In this document: positions 54,326-64,000 of the stretch, one piece after another
Position numbering within the stretch: position 1 is the stretch's first letter
Layout: every line of letters begins with the position of its first letter
Source of the DNA: Gaiellasilicea sp963806955
GTDB taxonomy: Bacteria > Actinomycetota > Thermoleophilia > Gaiellales > Gaiellaceae
Direction of reading: 5' to 3'
Assembly: GCA_963806955.1 (NCBI GenBank)
Contig: CAWDZG010000001.1
Location: forward strand, 62,001 to 126,000
Length of the DNA: 64,000 nt
Made by a program: the position numbers and the translations under genes
The notes under the pieces: model-generated
Seen by the model: only the letters and a program-made list of their open reading frames with translations
The model's database searches: none
Told to the model about the DNA's origin: nothing

Positions 54326-57300
54326 GTGTGCACGCGCTTGGCGCGGTACTGCCTCGCTCTGATTGCAGCAGCGGCCCTGACGGGCACCGCGGCGGCCGCC
54401 GACGGCCCGATCGTGCGTGGCGCGCTCGTCGGCGACTGGGTCGAGCTCGAAGGGTGGGCGCCGAACGACGAGGTCACCCTGACGGTCGGAGCCGCCTCGG
54501 CTCGCGTGGTCGTCACGGATGCGTCCGGCGGCGCCTACGTGCCGGCCTCGTTGCATCTCCAGGATCTCGTCCCGGGCACGGAGATCACGGCCGCGTCGAG
54601 CACCGCCTCGAAGAGCCTCACACTCCTCCCCCTGACGTTCGACTTCCTCGACACCGCCAACGACGAGGCGACCGGGACGGCGCCGTACCCGGGCAGCGTG
54701 CGCGTCGTCCTCTCGGCGGACGGAGGCCCTGCAGGCACGCAGACGGCGACCGTCGACGACTCGAACTCCTGGCGCGCGTCCTTCGACGGCATCGTCGACG
54801 TCGTCGGCGGGATGCGCGGCGACGCGTACGTGGCAGACGCGGACGGCGACGAGACGGTCGCCGACGCGACGTACGCGGAAGGCGAGTCGCCGGGGCCGTC
54901 CGGGAGCGAGTTCCTGCGCGCGTCGTTGACGGACGACTGGATCGACTTCCACAACTGGGAGCCCGGCCCGCTCTCGCTGATCACCGGCGCGGGCGAGTTC
55001 CAGCTGACGATCAACGCCCAGGGCTACGGCTACATCGACCGCGGCGCGACAGACCTCGACCTCGTCGAGGGGATGACGCTGCAGGCCGCCCAGGGCGACG
55101 TCGCCAAGACGCTCACGCTCGAGTCGGTCAGCTTCGACGAGCTCGACCCCGTCGCCGACGTCGCGCAAGGGTTCGGTCCGGGGGAGCGCGGCGTCGAGGT
55201 GCACCTGACCCAGGGCTCGGCCTTCCCCGCTTTCACGTTCACGACGTCGAACTCCGACGGTTTCTGGGAGGCGGACTTCACAGACAGCTACGACGTGAGC
55301 ACCCTCAACCGCGGCTGGGCCTACGTCGCGGACGAGGACGGCGACGCGACCGCGGCCGAGCTCGGCCGTTTCCGCAACGGGACGAACACCCCGGTACTCC
55401 AGTCCGCCGTTGTTTCGCGTGGTTTCATCGTGCTCGAGGGCGCTGCCTGGGGAACGCCGGACGTCCTCCAGCACGTCGAGTTCTTCTCCGCTTCGAGCTG
55501 CCTCCCGAGCGACGACGCGGCGCTGACGCTGCTCGGCTCGACGTCCGCGACGCCCTCGTTCCTCAACAACCAAGACTTCACCGTCGTGCTCGATCCCCCG
55601 CCTCCGGCGGGTGCGTTCGTGGTCGCGAACGCGACTGACGCAGGCTCGCCGTCGTCCTCGACCTTCTCCGAGTGCGTGCAGGTGACCGGCGGCGCCACGC
55701 TCTACGTCGACGACGACTGGACGGGCGTCGCCACCGGAACCGATCCGGACGGAGGAGGCCCCGCGACCGCGATCGGCACGGATGCGTTCGCCACGATCGG
55801 CGGCGCCTTCGCCGTCGCCGAGCCGGGCGTGACGGTCGACGTCGCGGCGGGCGACTACAACGAGGGTTTCCTCGATCTCGACCAGCCGGTCATGAGCTTC
55901 GTCGGAGCCGGCAGAGAGACCACGCACGTGCGCCTCTCCAGGCTCGATGTGTCCGCGAGCGACTTCTGGGTCGAGGGGCTCGATCTCGACGGCGGGGACG
56001 TCTACGACGAGGAGACCCAGACGGGAATCGGCGTGAATCGCCCCGTCGTGCGAGTCGGCGGAGATGTCGTCGGCGGCGTCATCCGCGACAACCGCGTCCG
56101 GGGCGGCTACCGCGGGATCGCGCTCGCCGGCGCCGAGGAGTCGCGGTCGGAACCCGAGCAGGCGGCGAGCGACGTCATCGTCGAGGACAACGACGTCCTG
56201 CACAACACGGTCGGGATCATGGTCGACGCGGGCGACGGCAACGTGCTCCGGAACAACAACGTCCATCACAACGGGGACGTCGCGGACACACGGACGTATC
56301 TCGACCCCATCACCGGCGCACGTCTGCCCGTTCCTCAGGCCGGGATCTACGTCAAGGAGCACTGGACGAGTGTGCCGGTCGGGACAGCGATCGACGGCAA
56401 CAGTCGTGACGTCGAACACCAGGGACGGCATCTGGATCGAGGGCGTCGACACGAGAGTCAGCGGACAACTCGTTGCGACAACGACGCCGCAGGGATCGTC
56501 GTGGCAGGATCGGTCAGGAGGCCGACACGACGCCGACCGGCAACGAGCTCAGCGGCAACGCGATCCACGACAACGGCGGGCTCGGGATCGATCTCGGCGC
56601 GGACGGCGTCACGGCCAACGACTCCGGCGACGCCGACACTGGCCCGAACGGCCTGCAGAACTTCCCAACCATCTCCTCCGCGAACGCGGACGGGCCGACG
56701 GTCTTCGTGACGGCGACGCTGAGCTCGACGCCGAGCACGACGTTCCAGGTCGAGTTCTTCCGGAACACGGCGTGTGACCCGTCAGGCTACGGCGAGGGCG
56801 AGCTGCCCACCGTGCCGGCGGAGTCGATGTCGCTGACGACGAACGCCGCCGGCGACGGCGGCGTCGTGTTCAGCACACCGCTCGCCGGGCCGGCGAAGTA
56901 CACGCTGACCGCGACCGATCCTGACGGCAACACGTCCGAGTTCTCGCCGTGCTTCGCCGGGCCGCAGGGCGGGCTCGTCGTCACGAACACGAACGACTCG
57001 GGCGCCGGCTCGCTGCGGCAGGCGATCCTCGACGCGAACGCGCAGAGCGGCGCCGACACGATCACCTTCGCGATCCCCGGCGCCGGGCACGCACGAGATC
57101 GCCCTCGCGTCGGCGCTGCCGACCGTGACGGGCCCGACGACGATCGACGCCACCACCGAGGACGGTTACGCCGGCTCGCCGCTCGTCGCGCTGAACGGGA
57201 CCGGCACCGCCGGCTCGAGCGGCCTCGTGCTCGCGGGCGGCGCCTCGACGGTGCGCGGCCTGGCCGTCTTCGGCTTCGGCAACGCGATCACGTTCAGCGC

Positions 57301-60300
57301 CGGCACGGGCAACACGCTCGCGGCGAGCTGGATCGGCTTCGACGCGACGGGCACGCCACGCGGCAACGGGAACACCGGCGTCCTGCTCAGCGGCGGCACG
57401 ACCACGGTCGGCGGCGACACCGCGGCCGACCGCAACGTGATCTCGCGGAACTTCAACGGGATCGTCGTCGGCGGCGGCGCCGAACCACGTGATCCGCGGC
57501 AACTACCTCGGCACGACGACGACCGGCCTTGCCGCGGCCGGCAACAGCGCCAACGGCGTCCTCGTCAACTCCGGGCCGACGGGCGTCGTCGTCGACGGGA
57601 ACGTCGCCTCGGGGAACGGCGGCTTCGGCAGCGGCTCGGGGATCTTCCTCCACGGCAGCGGCGTCACCGTCACCGGCAACCTCGTCGGCGTCGGCGCGGA
57701 CGGCACGACGCGTGTCGCGAACGGGTCCGACGGCATCCGGATCAGCTCGTCCGGCACGGCGAACCAGATCGGCGGCGCGATCCCGGCCGAGCGCAACGTG
57801 CTCTCGGGCAACGGCGGCCACGGGATCCAGCTCTTCGGCGCCAGCGGGAACACCGTCCAGGGCAACTACGTGGGCACGGACGCAGACGGGGCGGCTGCCG
57901 TCCCGAACGGGATCGACGGGATCGCGATCGACGGCGGCTCGAACAACGTGATCGGCGGCGACGTCTTCGGTGCCGGGAACGTCACTTCCGGCAACACGAA
58001 CCAGGGGATCGCGATCTTCCGCGTCAACGTCGCCACGACGCCGACCGGGAACGAGGTGCGCGGCAACTACGTCGGCACGGCGCCCGAGGGCGCAGCGGCG
58101 ATCCCGAACGGCTACGACGGCGTGCGCCTGCATTACGCCGTGAACACGACGGTCGACCGGAACCTGATCCGCAACAACGGCAACGCGGGCGTGAACGTGC
58201 TCGGGACTGCCTCCGGCAACCGGATCACGGGCAACCAGATCGGCGACAACGACGGGCTCGGGATCGACCTCGGCGACGACGGCGTCACCGCGAACGACGA
58301 GGGCGACGTCGACACCGGCGCGAACGGCCTGCAGAACAGTCCGGTGCTGACGCGGGTGGCGCAGGTCGGCGAGACGGTGGAGGTCGACCTCGACCTCGAG
58401 ACCACTACCGGGACCGAGCAGACCTTCATGATCGAGCTCTTCGCGAACGCCGCCTGCGACCCCTCCGGATACGGCGAGGGCGAGCGGTTCCTCGGCTCGG
58501 AGCTGGTCGACGGCGACTTCTCCGGCACCGTCACGGTCGACGAGGAGCTCGACGAGGGCGAGGTCGTGACCGCGACCGCGACCGACATGGGCACGAACGA
58601 GACGTCCGAGTTCTCGGCCTGCCGGGCGCCTGCGGCTTCGACGCCGTACACCGCGACCGCGACCGCGAGCGGCCCCGAGCGGTTGCGGTCGGCGGCGAGG
58701 TGCCGTTCGCGAACATCCCGCTGCGCGCGCTCGCCTTCGGCGACCCGCCGTCGGCGCCCGCGGACGGGACGACGCTCGAGGGGATCGGCAAGCTCCAGGC
58801 GCTGCCGACGCTCGAGGGGATCCCGACGCTGGAGGGGATCCCGACGCTCGAGGGCATCCCGACCCTGGAGGGGATCCCGACGCTCGAGGGGATTCCCGAC
58901 CCTCGAGGGGATCGACCTGCTCGCCTCCGGCATCCGCGGGATCACGCTCGAGGGAATCGGCCTGTCGCCCGAGCTGCTCTCCGGCCTCGGCGGCGTGCCG
59001 CTCACGCAGCTGCGCCTGCGCCCGCCGCTCTCGTGGGAGTCGGTGCTCGGCAGCGCGCTCAAGGTGCCGCTCCAGAACGCGACGCTCGCGGACGCGCTGG
59101 CGACGCCGGGCGTCCGGGCGCTGACGCTGGCCGACATCGACTTCTCGGTCAGCCCGCTCCGCTCGCTCGAGCTGCCGGCGCTCCTGTTCGGCACCGTCAC
59201 GCTCGGTGACCTGCAGACCGCGGCCGGGACAGGCACGGACGTGCTCGGCGACGCCTGCGCGGCGATCGTCGCCAACGGCGGCACCTGCGGCTCCCCCTCC
59301 GACGTCTCCGGACGGACGGTGATGTCGCTGACGCTCGAGGGGATCCCGACGCTGGAGGGCATCCCGACGCTCGAGGGGATCACGCTCGAGGGGATCCCGA
59401 CCCTGGAGGGGATCCCGACGCTCGAGGGGATCACGCTCGAGGGGATCCCGACCCTGGAGGGGATCACGCTCGAGGGGATCACGCTCGAGGGCATCCCGAC
59501 GCTCGAGGGGATCACGCTCGAGGGCATCTTCGCCGCGGGCACGACGCTCGAGGGGATCACGCTCGAGGGGATCACGCTCGAGGGGATTACGCTCGAGGGC
59601 ATCCTCACCTGCGTCTACGGAACGGCCGGCTGCACGCCCGTGACGCTCGGAGACGCCTACGTGGCGGGCCAGATCAAGCCGGACGCGACGCTCGAGCTGC
59701 TGCGCGGCGTGCTCGACGGATACACGCTCGCCGACATCAAGGTCTACACCGGGATCACGCTCGCGGACATCGTCGACCAGCTGCCCGCCGACTTCACGAT
59801 CGGCGACCTGATGTCGGCGCTCGTCAACAAGCGCAGCCTGCCGTGGCAGACCGTCCGGCTCGACGTGCTGATGCCGCAGCAGTACGCGACGGCGGGCAAC
59901 GTCGCCGACTTCGAGACGACGTTCACGCTCGCGGGCGGCACTGGCGAGACCGCGGCGGAGATCCGCTTCTCGATGCGCGGCTTCCGCTACAAGCCCGGCT
60001 CGGCGCTGCTCGAGGGGATCGACCCCGAGACCGACGCGCTCGCGCTGCCCGAGCCCGCCAGCATCACCGGCGACGAGCTCGTCTTCCAGGCGTCCGGTCT
60101 CGTCGGCGGCAGCTACCGGCTCTCGCTCGAGGCCTATCCGACCCTGAAGCTGGGCTCGACCTCCGTCACCGCGACGGTCGAGCCCGACGGCTCTCCGGCG
60201 TTCACGACGCGCGCCCGTGCTGACGACGATCGGCGAGTCGCTCGAGCCGGACGCCGGCGCGGTCGGTGCGGACTCCCTCTACCTCGGCCACATCTCGAGC

Positions 60301-63300
60301 GCGACCGACGTCGACAGCTACAGCCACCCGCTGCCCGCGAACGGCGGCCGCCTGGTCGTGCACCTGAGCCACCTGCCCGCCGACTACGACGTCGTCGTCT
60401 ACGGCCCCGCGCGTGCCGTGTCCGGCCCGGCCGGGATCCCGCTCGACGGCCAGCCGCTCCAGGAGGAGCTCGCCGGCTTCGGCAGCGACCGGCCGCTGAC
60501 GCCGCAGGCCTTCGGCGACGTCCAGATCCGGACCGACCTGCCGGTGTGGGGCCTGTCGATCAACCGTTCGCGCGACGACGAGGACGTGATGATCGTCTCC
60601 GACGGCCTCGGCGGCAACCTGCGCATCGACGTCGTCGGCGCGAACGGCGCCGCGAGCGCTCTGCCGTACATGCTCACGATCCAGGAGCTGCCGCCGCCGG
60701 TGCTGCCGTCGACCTGCGGTCAGTCGGCTCCGGCCGCAGGCCAGGGGATCGCCGCCACCGCGCCGGTCGTGGACTCGGCCCGCACCGACCAGAACACGCT
60801 CTTCCTCGTCGACCGCAAGGCGCTCGGCGACTCCTACGGCGCGGCCGCGGCCGCGAACGTCTGGAACGCCCTCACTTCCCGCCAGGCCGCGCTGGCCGGA
60901 CTCGGCTTCCCGAGCGTCGTCTATCCCGGTCGAGAGCGACGCGGACGTCGCGGCCGCCCGCGCGGCGCTGAACGCCTCGCCGTGCTCGCTGGCGGCGAGC
61001 AACGCGTTCGTCGAGGCGGTCCGCGGCGTCGTCCGCGACGTCAGCGAGCGACTACCCGTCGCTGAAGCACATCGTGCTCGTCGGCGGCAACACCGTCTTC
61101 CCGCACGCGTACACCACCGACGGCACCGTCGTCGCGAACGAGCTCGGCTACGCGGGCCTGTTCGCCGGCACGACGAACAACCAGTACCTGAGCGCGCTGG
61201 CGCACGGGAACGTCTCGACCGACGACGCGTACGCCGACCTCGACCCGGTGTCGTTCCTGAACCGCAGCCTCTACATCCCCGACTTCGCGATCGGCCGCCT
61301 CGTCGAGTCGCCGGCGGAGATCGTGCAGGCGATCACGCGCTTCGTCCAGTTCGACGGCACGCTCGACCCGCAGACCGCGCTTTCGTCCGGCTACGACTTC
61401 CTCAAGGACGGGGCGGAGGCCGTGAAGGCAAGCAACGACGACCTCGTCGGCGCGGCCAACGTCGACGGCAGCCTGATCAACGACACCTGGAATGGGGACG
61501 ACTTCCTCGCGAAGACCTTCCCGCTGGCGTTGAGCAGCCAGGCGCCGGACGTCGCGCTCTGGGCAGCGCACTTCGACCACAACCGGCTGCTGCCGGCGTC
61601 CGAGGACGGCTCGGCCACGCCCGACCTCCTCACCGTGGACGAGGTGCGCACGCGGGCCGCGACAGCGGATCGGGATTGCGGAGCGCAACCTGATCTTCTC
61701 CGTCGGCTGCCACTCCGGCTTCTCGGCCAGCGACCTCGTGCTCACGGGCTCCGACCCGCGCGCCGAGGACTGGCCGCAGCTGATGTCGCAGCTCGGCCCG
61801 ACGGCCTACCTCGGCAACACCGGCTTCGGCTACGGCGACACCGCGTCGGTCGACTACTCCGAGCGCTGGGCCGCCCTCTTCGCCGAGTTCCTCAACAGCG
61901 AGGAGACGGTCGGCGAGGCGAGCCTGCGCAGCAAGCGGCAGTACGTGCTCGAGAAGGGCGCCTTCGGCGTCTACGACGAGAAGGTGCTGGCGGAGGCGAC
62001 GCTCTACGGCTTCCCGATGTTCCGGATCCGCCCGCAGGCGCCGGCTGCCGCCGCCGCCGCTGCCGCGCGAGCCGCCGACGGCCGCCGAGCCGATCACGGG
62101 CCTGCAGGCAAGCTCGTTCGACGTCGCCCCGAACTTCCTCGCGCCGGTCGACACCGGCCGCGGCCTCGTCCATCCGATCGAGGGCGGCGGGCTCGTGGCT
62201 GAGCACTGGCGCCCCGTGATCGCCAGCACGACGGTGCCGGCGCAGCAGGACGCGCACGGCATCTTCCTGACCGGGATCGAGGAGCTGCGCGCCGCTGAAC
62301 GACGTCAACGTCAGCATCAGCCGCCCGATCGTCGACCACACCGAGGACGAGCCCGAGATCGCCTATGCCGGCACGACGTGGCCCGACGCGAACGCCTACC
62401 TGACGGCGCTGCGCACGGCGGACGGCTCCGTCGAGGCCTCCGGCACGATCCTGCCCGAGCTCTTCAAGGCCGGCGCCGACCGCGGCGACGTCGGCACGCT
62501 CCGCCGCTTCTCCTCGGTGCAGGGGCTCGTGTACGGCTCCGCGAACCGCACCGACTACGACCCGCCGAACTTCCTCACGGTCGAGGCCGTGAAGGTCGGC
62601 GGGATCGTCTCCTTCCGGGTCGAGACCGAGGCGGGACCGACCCGCGTGGCGGTGCTCCTCCGCGACGGCAGCGGCGACTGGCGGCTGCTCGACCTGGCGC
62701 TTGCAGACGGCGCCTGGGTCGGCGCGACCACGTTCACGGCGCCCGGCGTCGAGTACTTCGCCCAGCTCGTGGACGAGTTCGGCAACGTCAACATCGACAA
62801 GAACAAGGGCGACAACTTCCAGGCGGCCCCGCTGCCGACGCCGACGCCCGGCGCGCTCTCGCTCGAGCTGACGGGCCCGCAGGCCGCGAGCGGCCTCTAC
62901 ACCGGCCCGGTCACGGTCGTCGCGACGCCGGCCGACGCCGGCCAGGAGGTCGAGCTCAGCATCGACGGCGCGCCGTACGCGCCCGCTGCCGGCCCGGTGA
63001 GCGTCTCCGGCGAGGGCCTGCACACGGTCACGGCCCGCTCGTCGGACGGCAGTACCTCGACGGCGACGTTCGTGATCGACACGCTGCCGCCGCGGATCGT
63101 GATCGCCGCGCCCGTCGTCGACGCCGACCTGCGCCAGGGCGCGTCCGTTCCAGCCAGCTTCGCCTGCCTCGACGCGGTCAGCTGCGTGGGCAGCGCCGCG
63201 AACGGCTCACCGCTCGACACGGCGACCGAGGGTACGAAGACGTTCACCGTGAACGCGACCGACGTCGCCGGCAACACGGCGAGCGCGAGCGCCACCTACA

Positions 63301-64000
63301 AGGTCGACGGCACGGCCCCGAACGCGCTGACGCTCCAGACCAGCCCGACGACGCCCACCTTCGCGGGCGGCGGCGGCTGGTTCAAGAACACCGTCACCGT
63401 CACGTTCGAGCCGAACGGCGATCCGCTGCTCGCCGATGGCACGCCCGGGAGCGGCGTGGACGCGTCGACGCTGACCGCTCCGGTCACGTTCGCCGCGAGC
63501 GGCGTGCACACCGCGACTGGCAAGGTGAAGGATAGGGCGGGCAACGAGCGCGTCACGTCGCAGGACTTCCGGGTCGACGCCACGCGGCCGGTCGTCGGCT
63601 TCGCGGCGTGCCCGTCGACCGTCCTGCTCGGCGCAACGGGCGCGCTCTCGTGGACGGCGACCGATGCGCACTCAGGCCTGGCGACGCCCGCTGCCGGGGC
63701 GATCCCGCTGCAGACCGCCACCCTCGGCACGAAGACGGCGACCGCACCCACTGCGACCGACAACGTCGGGCTGACGTCCGTCGCCGCGACCTGCACCTAC
63801 GCCGTGATCTTCGACTTCAAGGGCTTCTTCTCGCCCGTCGAGAACCTGCCTGCCGTGAACGTGGCCAAGGCCGGCAGCAGCGTGCCGATCAAGTTCAGCC
63901 TCGGCGGCGACCAGGGTCTCGCGATCTTCAAGAGCGGCTACCCCCTCGTCACCGCGATCGCCTGCGACACCGGCGCGTCGCTGAACGAGGTCGACGAGAC
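54326..64000 (+). CDS. Giant exported multi-domain protein, 3' end outside the window, many frameshifts
   Basis: GTG 54326, with AGGA 8 nt upstream, opens a signal peptide (RLARYCLALIAAAALTGTAA). Then come two tandem beta domains of about 160 aa (54410-55390), a right-handed beta-helix (about 55690-58370), TLEGI repeats, a TLADI/TLGDL region, a PPC-like beta domain (about 60220-60700), a gingipain-like protease domain (60780-62040), Ig-like domains with TATFVIDTLPPRIVI and a PxKF domain at the window end. About 13 indels interrupt it, but no other stops occur, so I treat it as one gene of more than 3200 codons. It is probably surface-attached or secreted; adhesion or proteolysis are guesses from the domains. 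Confidence 0.7.
55690..58370 (+). other. Right-handed beta-helix region of the giant protein
   Basis: Repeating strands such as VIVEDNDVLHNTVGIMVDAG, NVLRNNNVHHNG, NVISRNFNGIVVGGG, NTVQGNYVGTDADG and NLIRNNGNAGVNVLG are PbH1 repeats with N-x-I/V-x-x-N turns. The segment LVVTNTNDSGAGSLRQAILD ... ADTITFAIPGAG at about 56970-57085 is the CSLREA-type entry motif. Two blocks share a long stretch ending GLGIDLG-DGVTAND-GD-DTG-NGLQN (about 56578-56660 and 58255-58335), which marks a duplication of the helix cap. Confidence 0.75.
58805..58913 (+). repeat. PTLEGI hexapeptide tandem repeat (6 copies)
   Basis: Six copies of PTLEGI follow one another in 18-nt units. A CCC-G frameshift at 58895 separates copies five and six. 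Synonymous changes (CTC/CTG, GGG/GGC, ATC/ATT) between copies argue against a very recent DNA expansion. Confidence 0.9.
59331..59603 (+). repeat. TLEGI(P) penta/hexapeptide repeat (16 copies)
   Basis: Twelve copies alternate between TLEGI (15 nt) and TLEGIP (18 nt), then FAAGT, then four TLEGI in a row. Runs of ITLEG follow the spacing of pentapeptide repeats (central Leu, Gly at +2) with Ile where Ala is usual. A right-handed quadrilateral helix is possible; Pro insertions would shift the register. Confidence 0.9.
60780..62040 (+). other. Gingipain-like (peptidase C25, clan CD) domain
   Basis: The segment TLFLVDRKALGDSYG opens a domain with YPSLKHIVLVGGNTVFPHAY, NRSLYIPDFAIGRLVESPAE, DVALWAAHFDHNRLLP, NLIFSVGCHSGFSASD and TAYLGNTGFGYGDT. 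A His (61569-61571 or 61578-61580) followed about 45 residues later by Cys (61708-61710) in G-C-H-S-G fits the His/Cys dyad order of clan CD. The usual HG is HF here, so activity is uncertain. Three frameshifts (about 60925, 61045, 61668) lie inside. Confidence 0.55.
63800..64000 (+). other. PxKF-type domain at the window end
   Basis: VIFDFKGFFSPVENLPAVNV, VAKAGSSVPIKFSLGGDQGL and IFKSGYPLVTAIACDTG match the PxKF domain found at or near the C-terminus of large actinobacterial surface proteins, so the protein may end not far beyond the window. Confidence 0.7.

Noticed and set aside
58805..59603. Possible CRISPR array
   Set aside because: The repeats are 15- and 18-nt coding units without spacers, in frame with a protein; no cas genes are present.

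Overview
The window is about 70% GC, almost fully coding, and rich in GTG/TTG starts and stop-start overlaps. Gene content (DUF2207-LemA, Holin-X/YihY envelope cluster, DUF1800/DUF1501 pair, long HPF, LytR-CpsA-Psr protein, LPXTG-like surface protein, PxKF-type giant protein) points to a high-GC actinobacterium. I infer Thermoleophilia (Gaiellales/Solirubrobacterales-like) from family resemblance only; there is no rRNA to prove it.

Layout. 1-6.1 kb: broken 3' end of a gene, tRNA-Val(GAC) with terminator, a Pro/Val-rich exported protein, a His-rich peptide, a cupredoxin-DUF1501-DUF1800 operon, a CBS protein. 6.2-10.1 kb: thrS, a structured leader with an attenuator-like hairpin, infC-rpmI-rplT and an SpoU-type rRNA methyltransferase. 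10.1-14.6 kb (minus): lipoprotein esterase, DUF2207, lemA, two tandem methyltransferases. 14.7-20 kb: pheS-pheT, LPXTG-like protein, two-domain cupredoxin. 20-23 kb (minus): YihY, DUF3618, Holin-X, small envelope proteins, PRC-like protein. 23-28.5 kb: a complete 2-oxoacid dehydrogenase operon (E1a, E1b, E2, glyoxalase-like, GNAT, E3), then a 358-bp gene-free stretch full of palindromes. 28.8-39 kb: aminotransferase, LCP protein, sugar-nucleotide dehydrogenase, two nucleotidyltransferases, cupin, MerR regulator with a dyad operator, ahcY, mtnA, ComF. 39-50 kb: hpf, secA, an internally deleted cupin pseudogene, prfB with the classic programmed frameshift site, ftsEX, a Suv3-like RNA helicase, SemiSWEET, smpB, a double GNAT. 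50.3-54.2 kb: a soluble-adenylyl-cyclase-like protein (C1-C2-ATPase-TPR). 54.3-64 kb: one giant exported protein (>3200 aa, runs off the window) with beta-helix, TLEGI repeats, a gingipain-like protease domain, Ig-like domains and a PxKF domain.

Two window-wide patterns matter. First, many genes have a TANNNT hexamer exactly 6-8 nt before the start codon and no Shine-Dalgarno, as expected for leaderless mRNAs; three divergent pairs share overlapping back-to-back hexamers within 24-26 bp. Second, about 20 frameshifts interrupt otherwise intact conserved genes, nearly all healed by removing one base, and seven lie at an in-frame CCC followed by G. Insertion errors in the assembly are the simplest reading, but the uniform context deserves a check.
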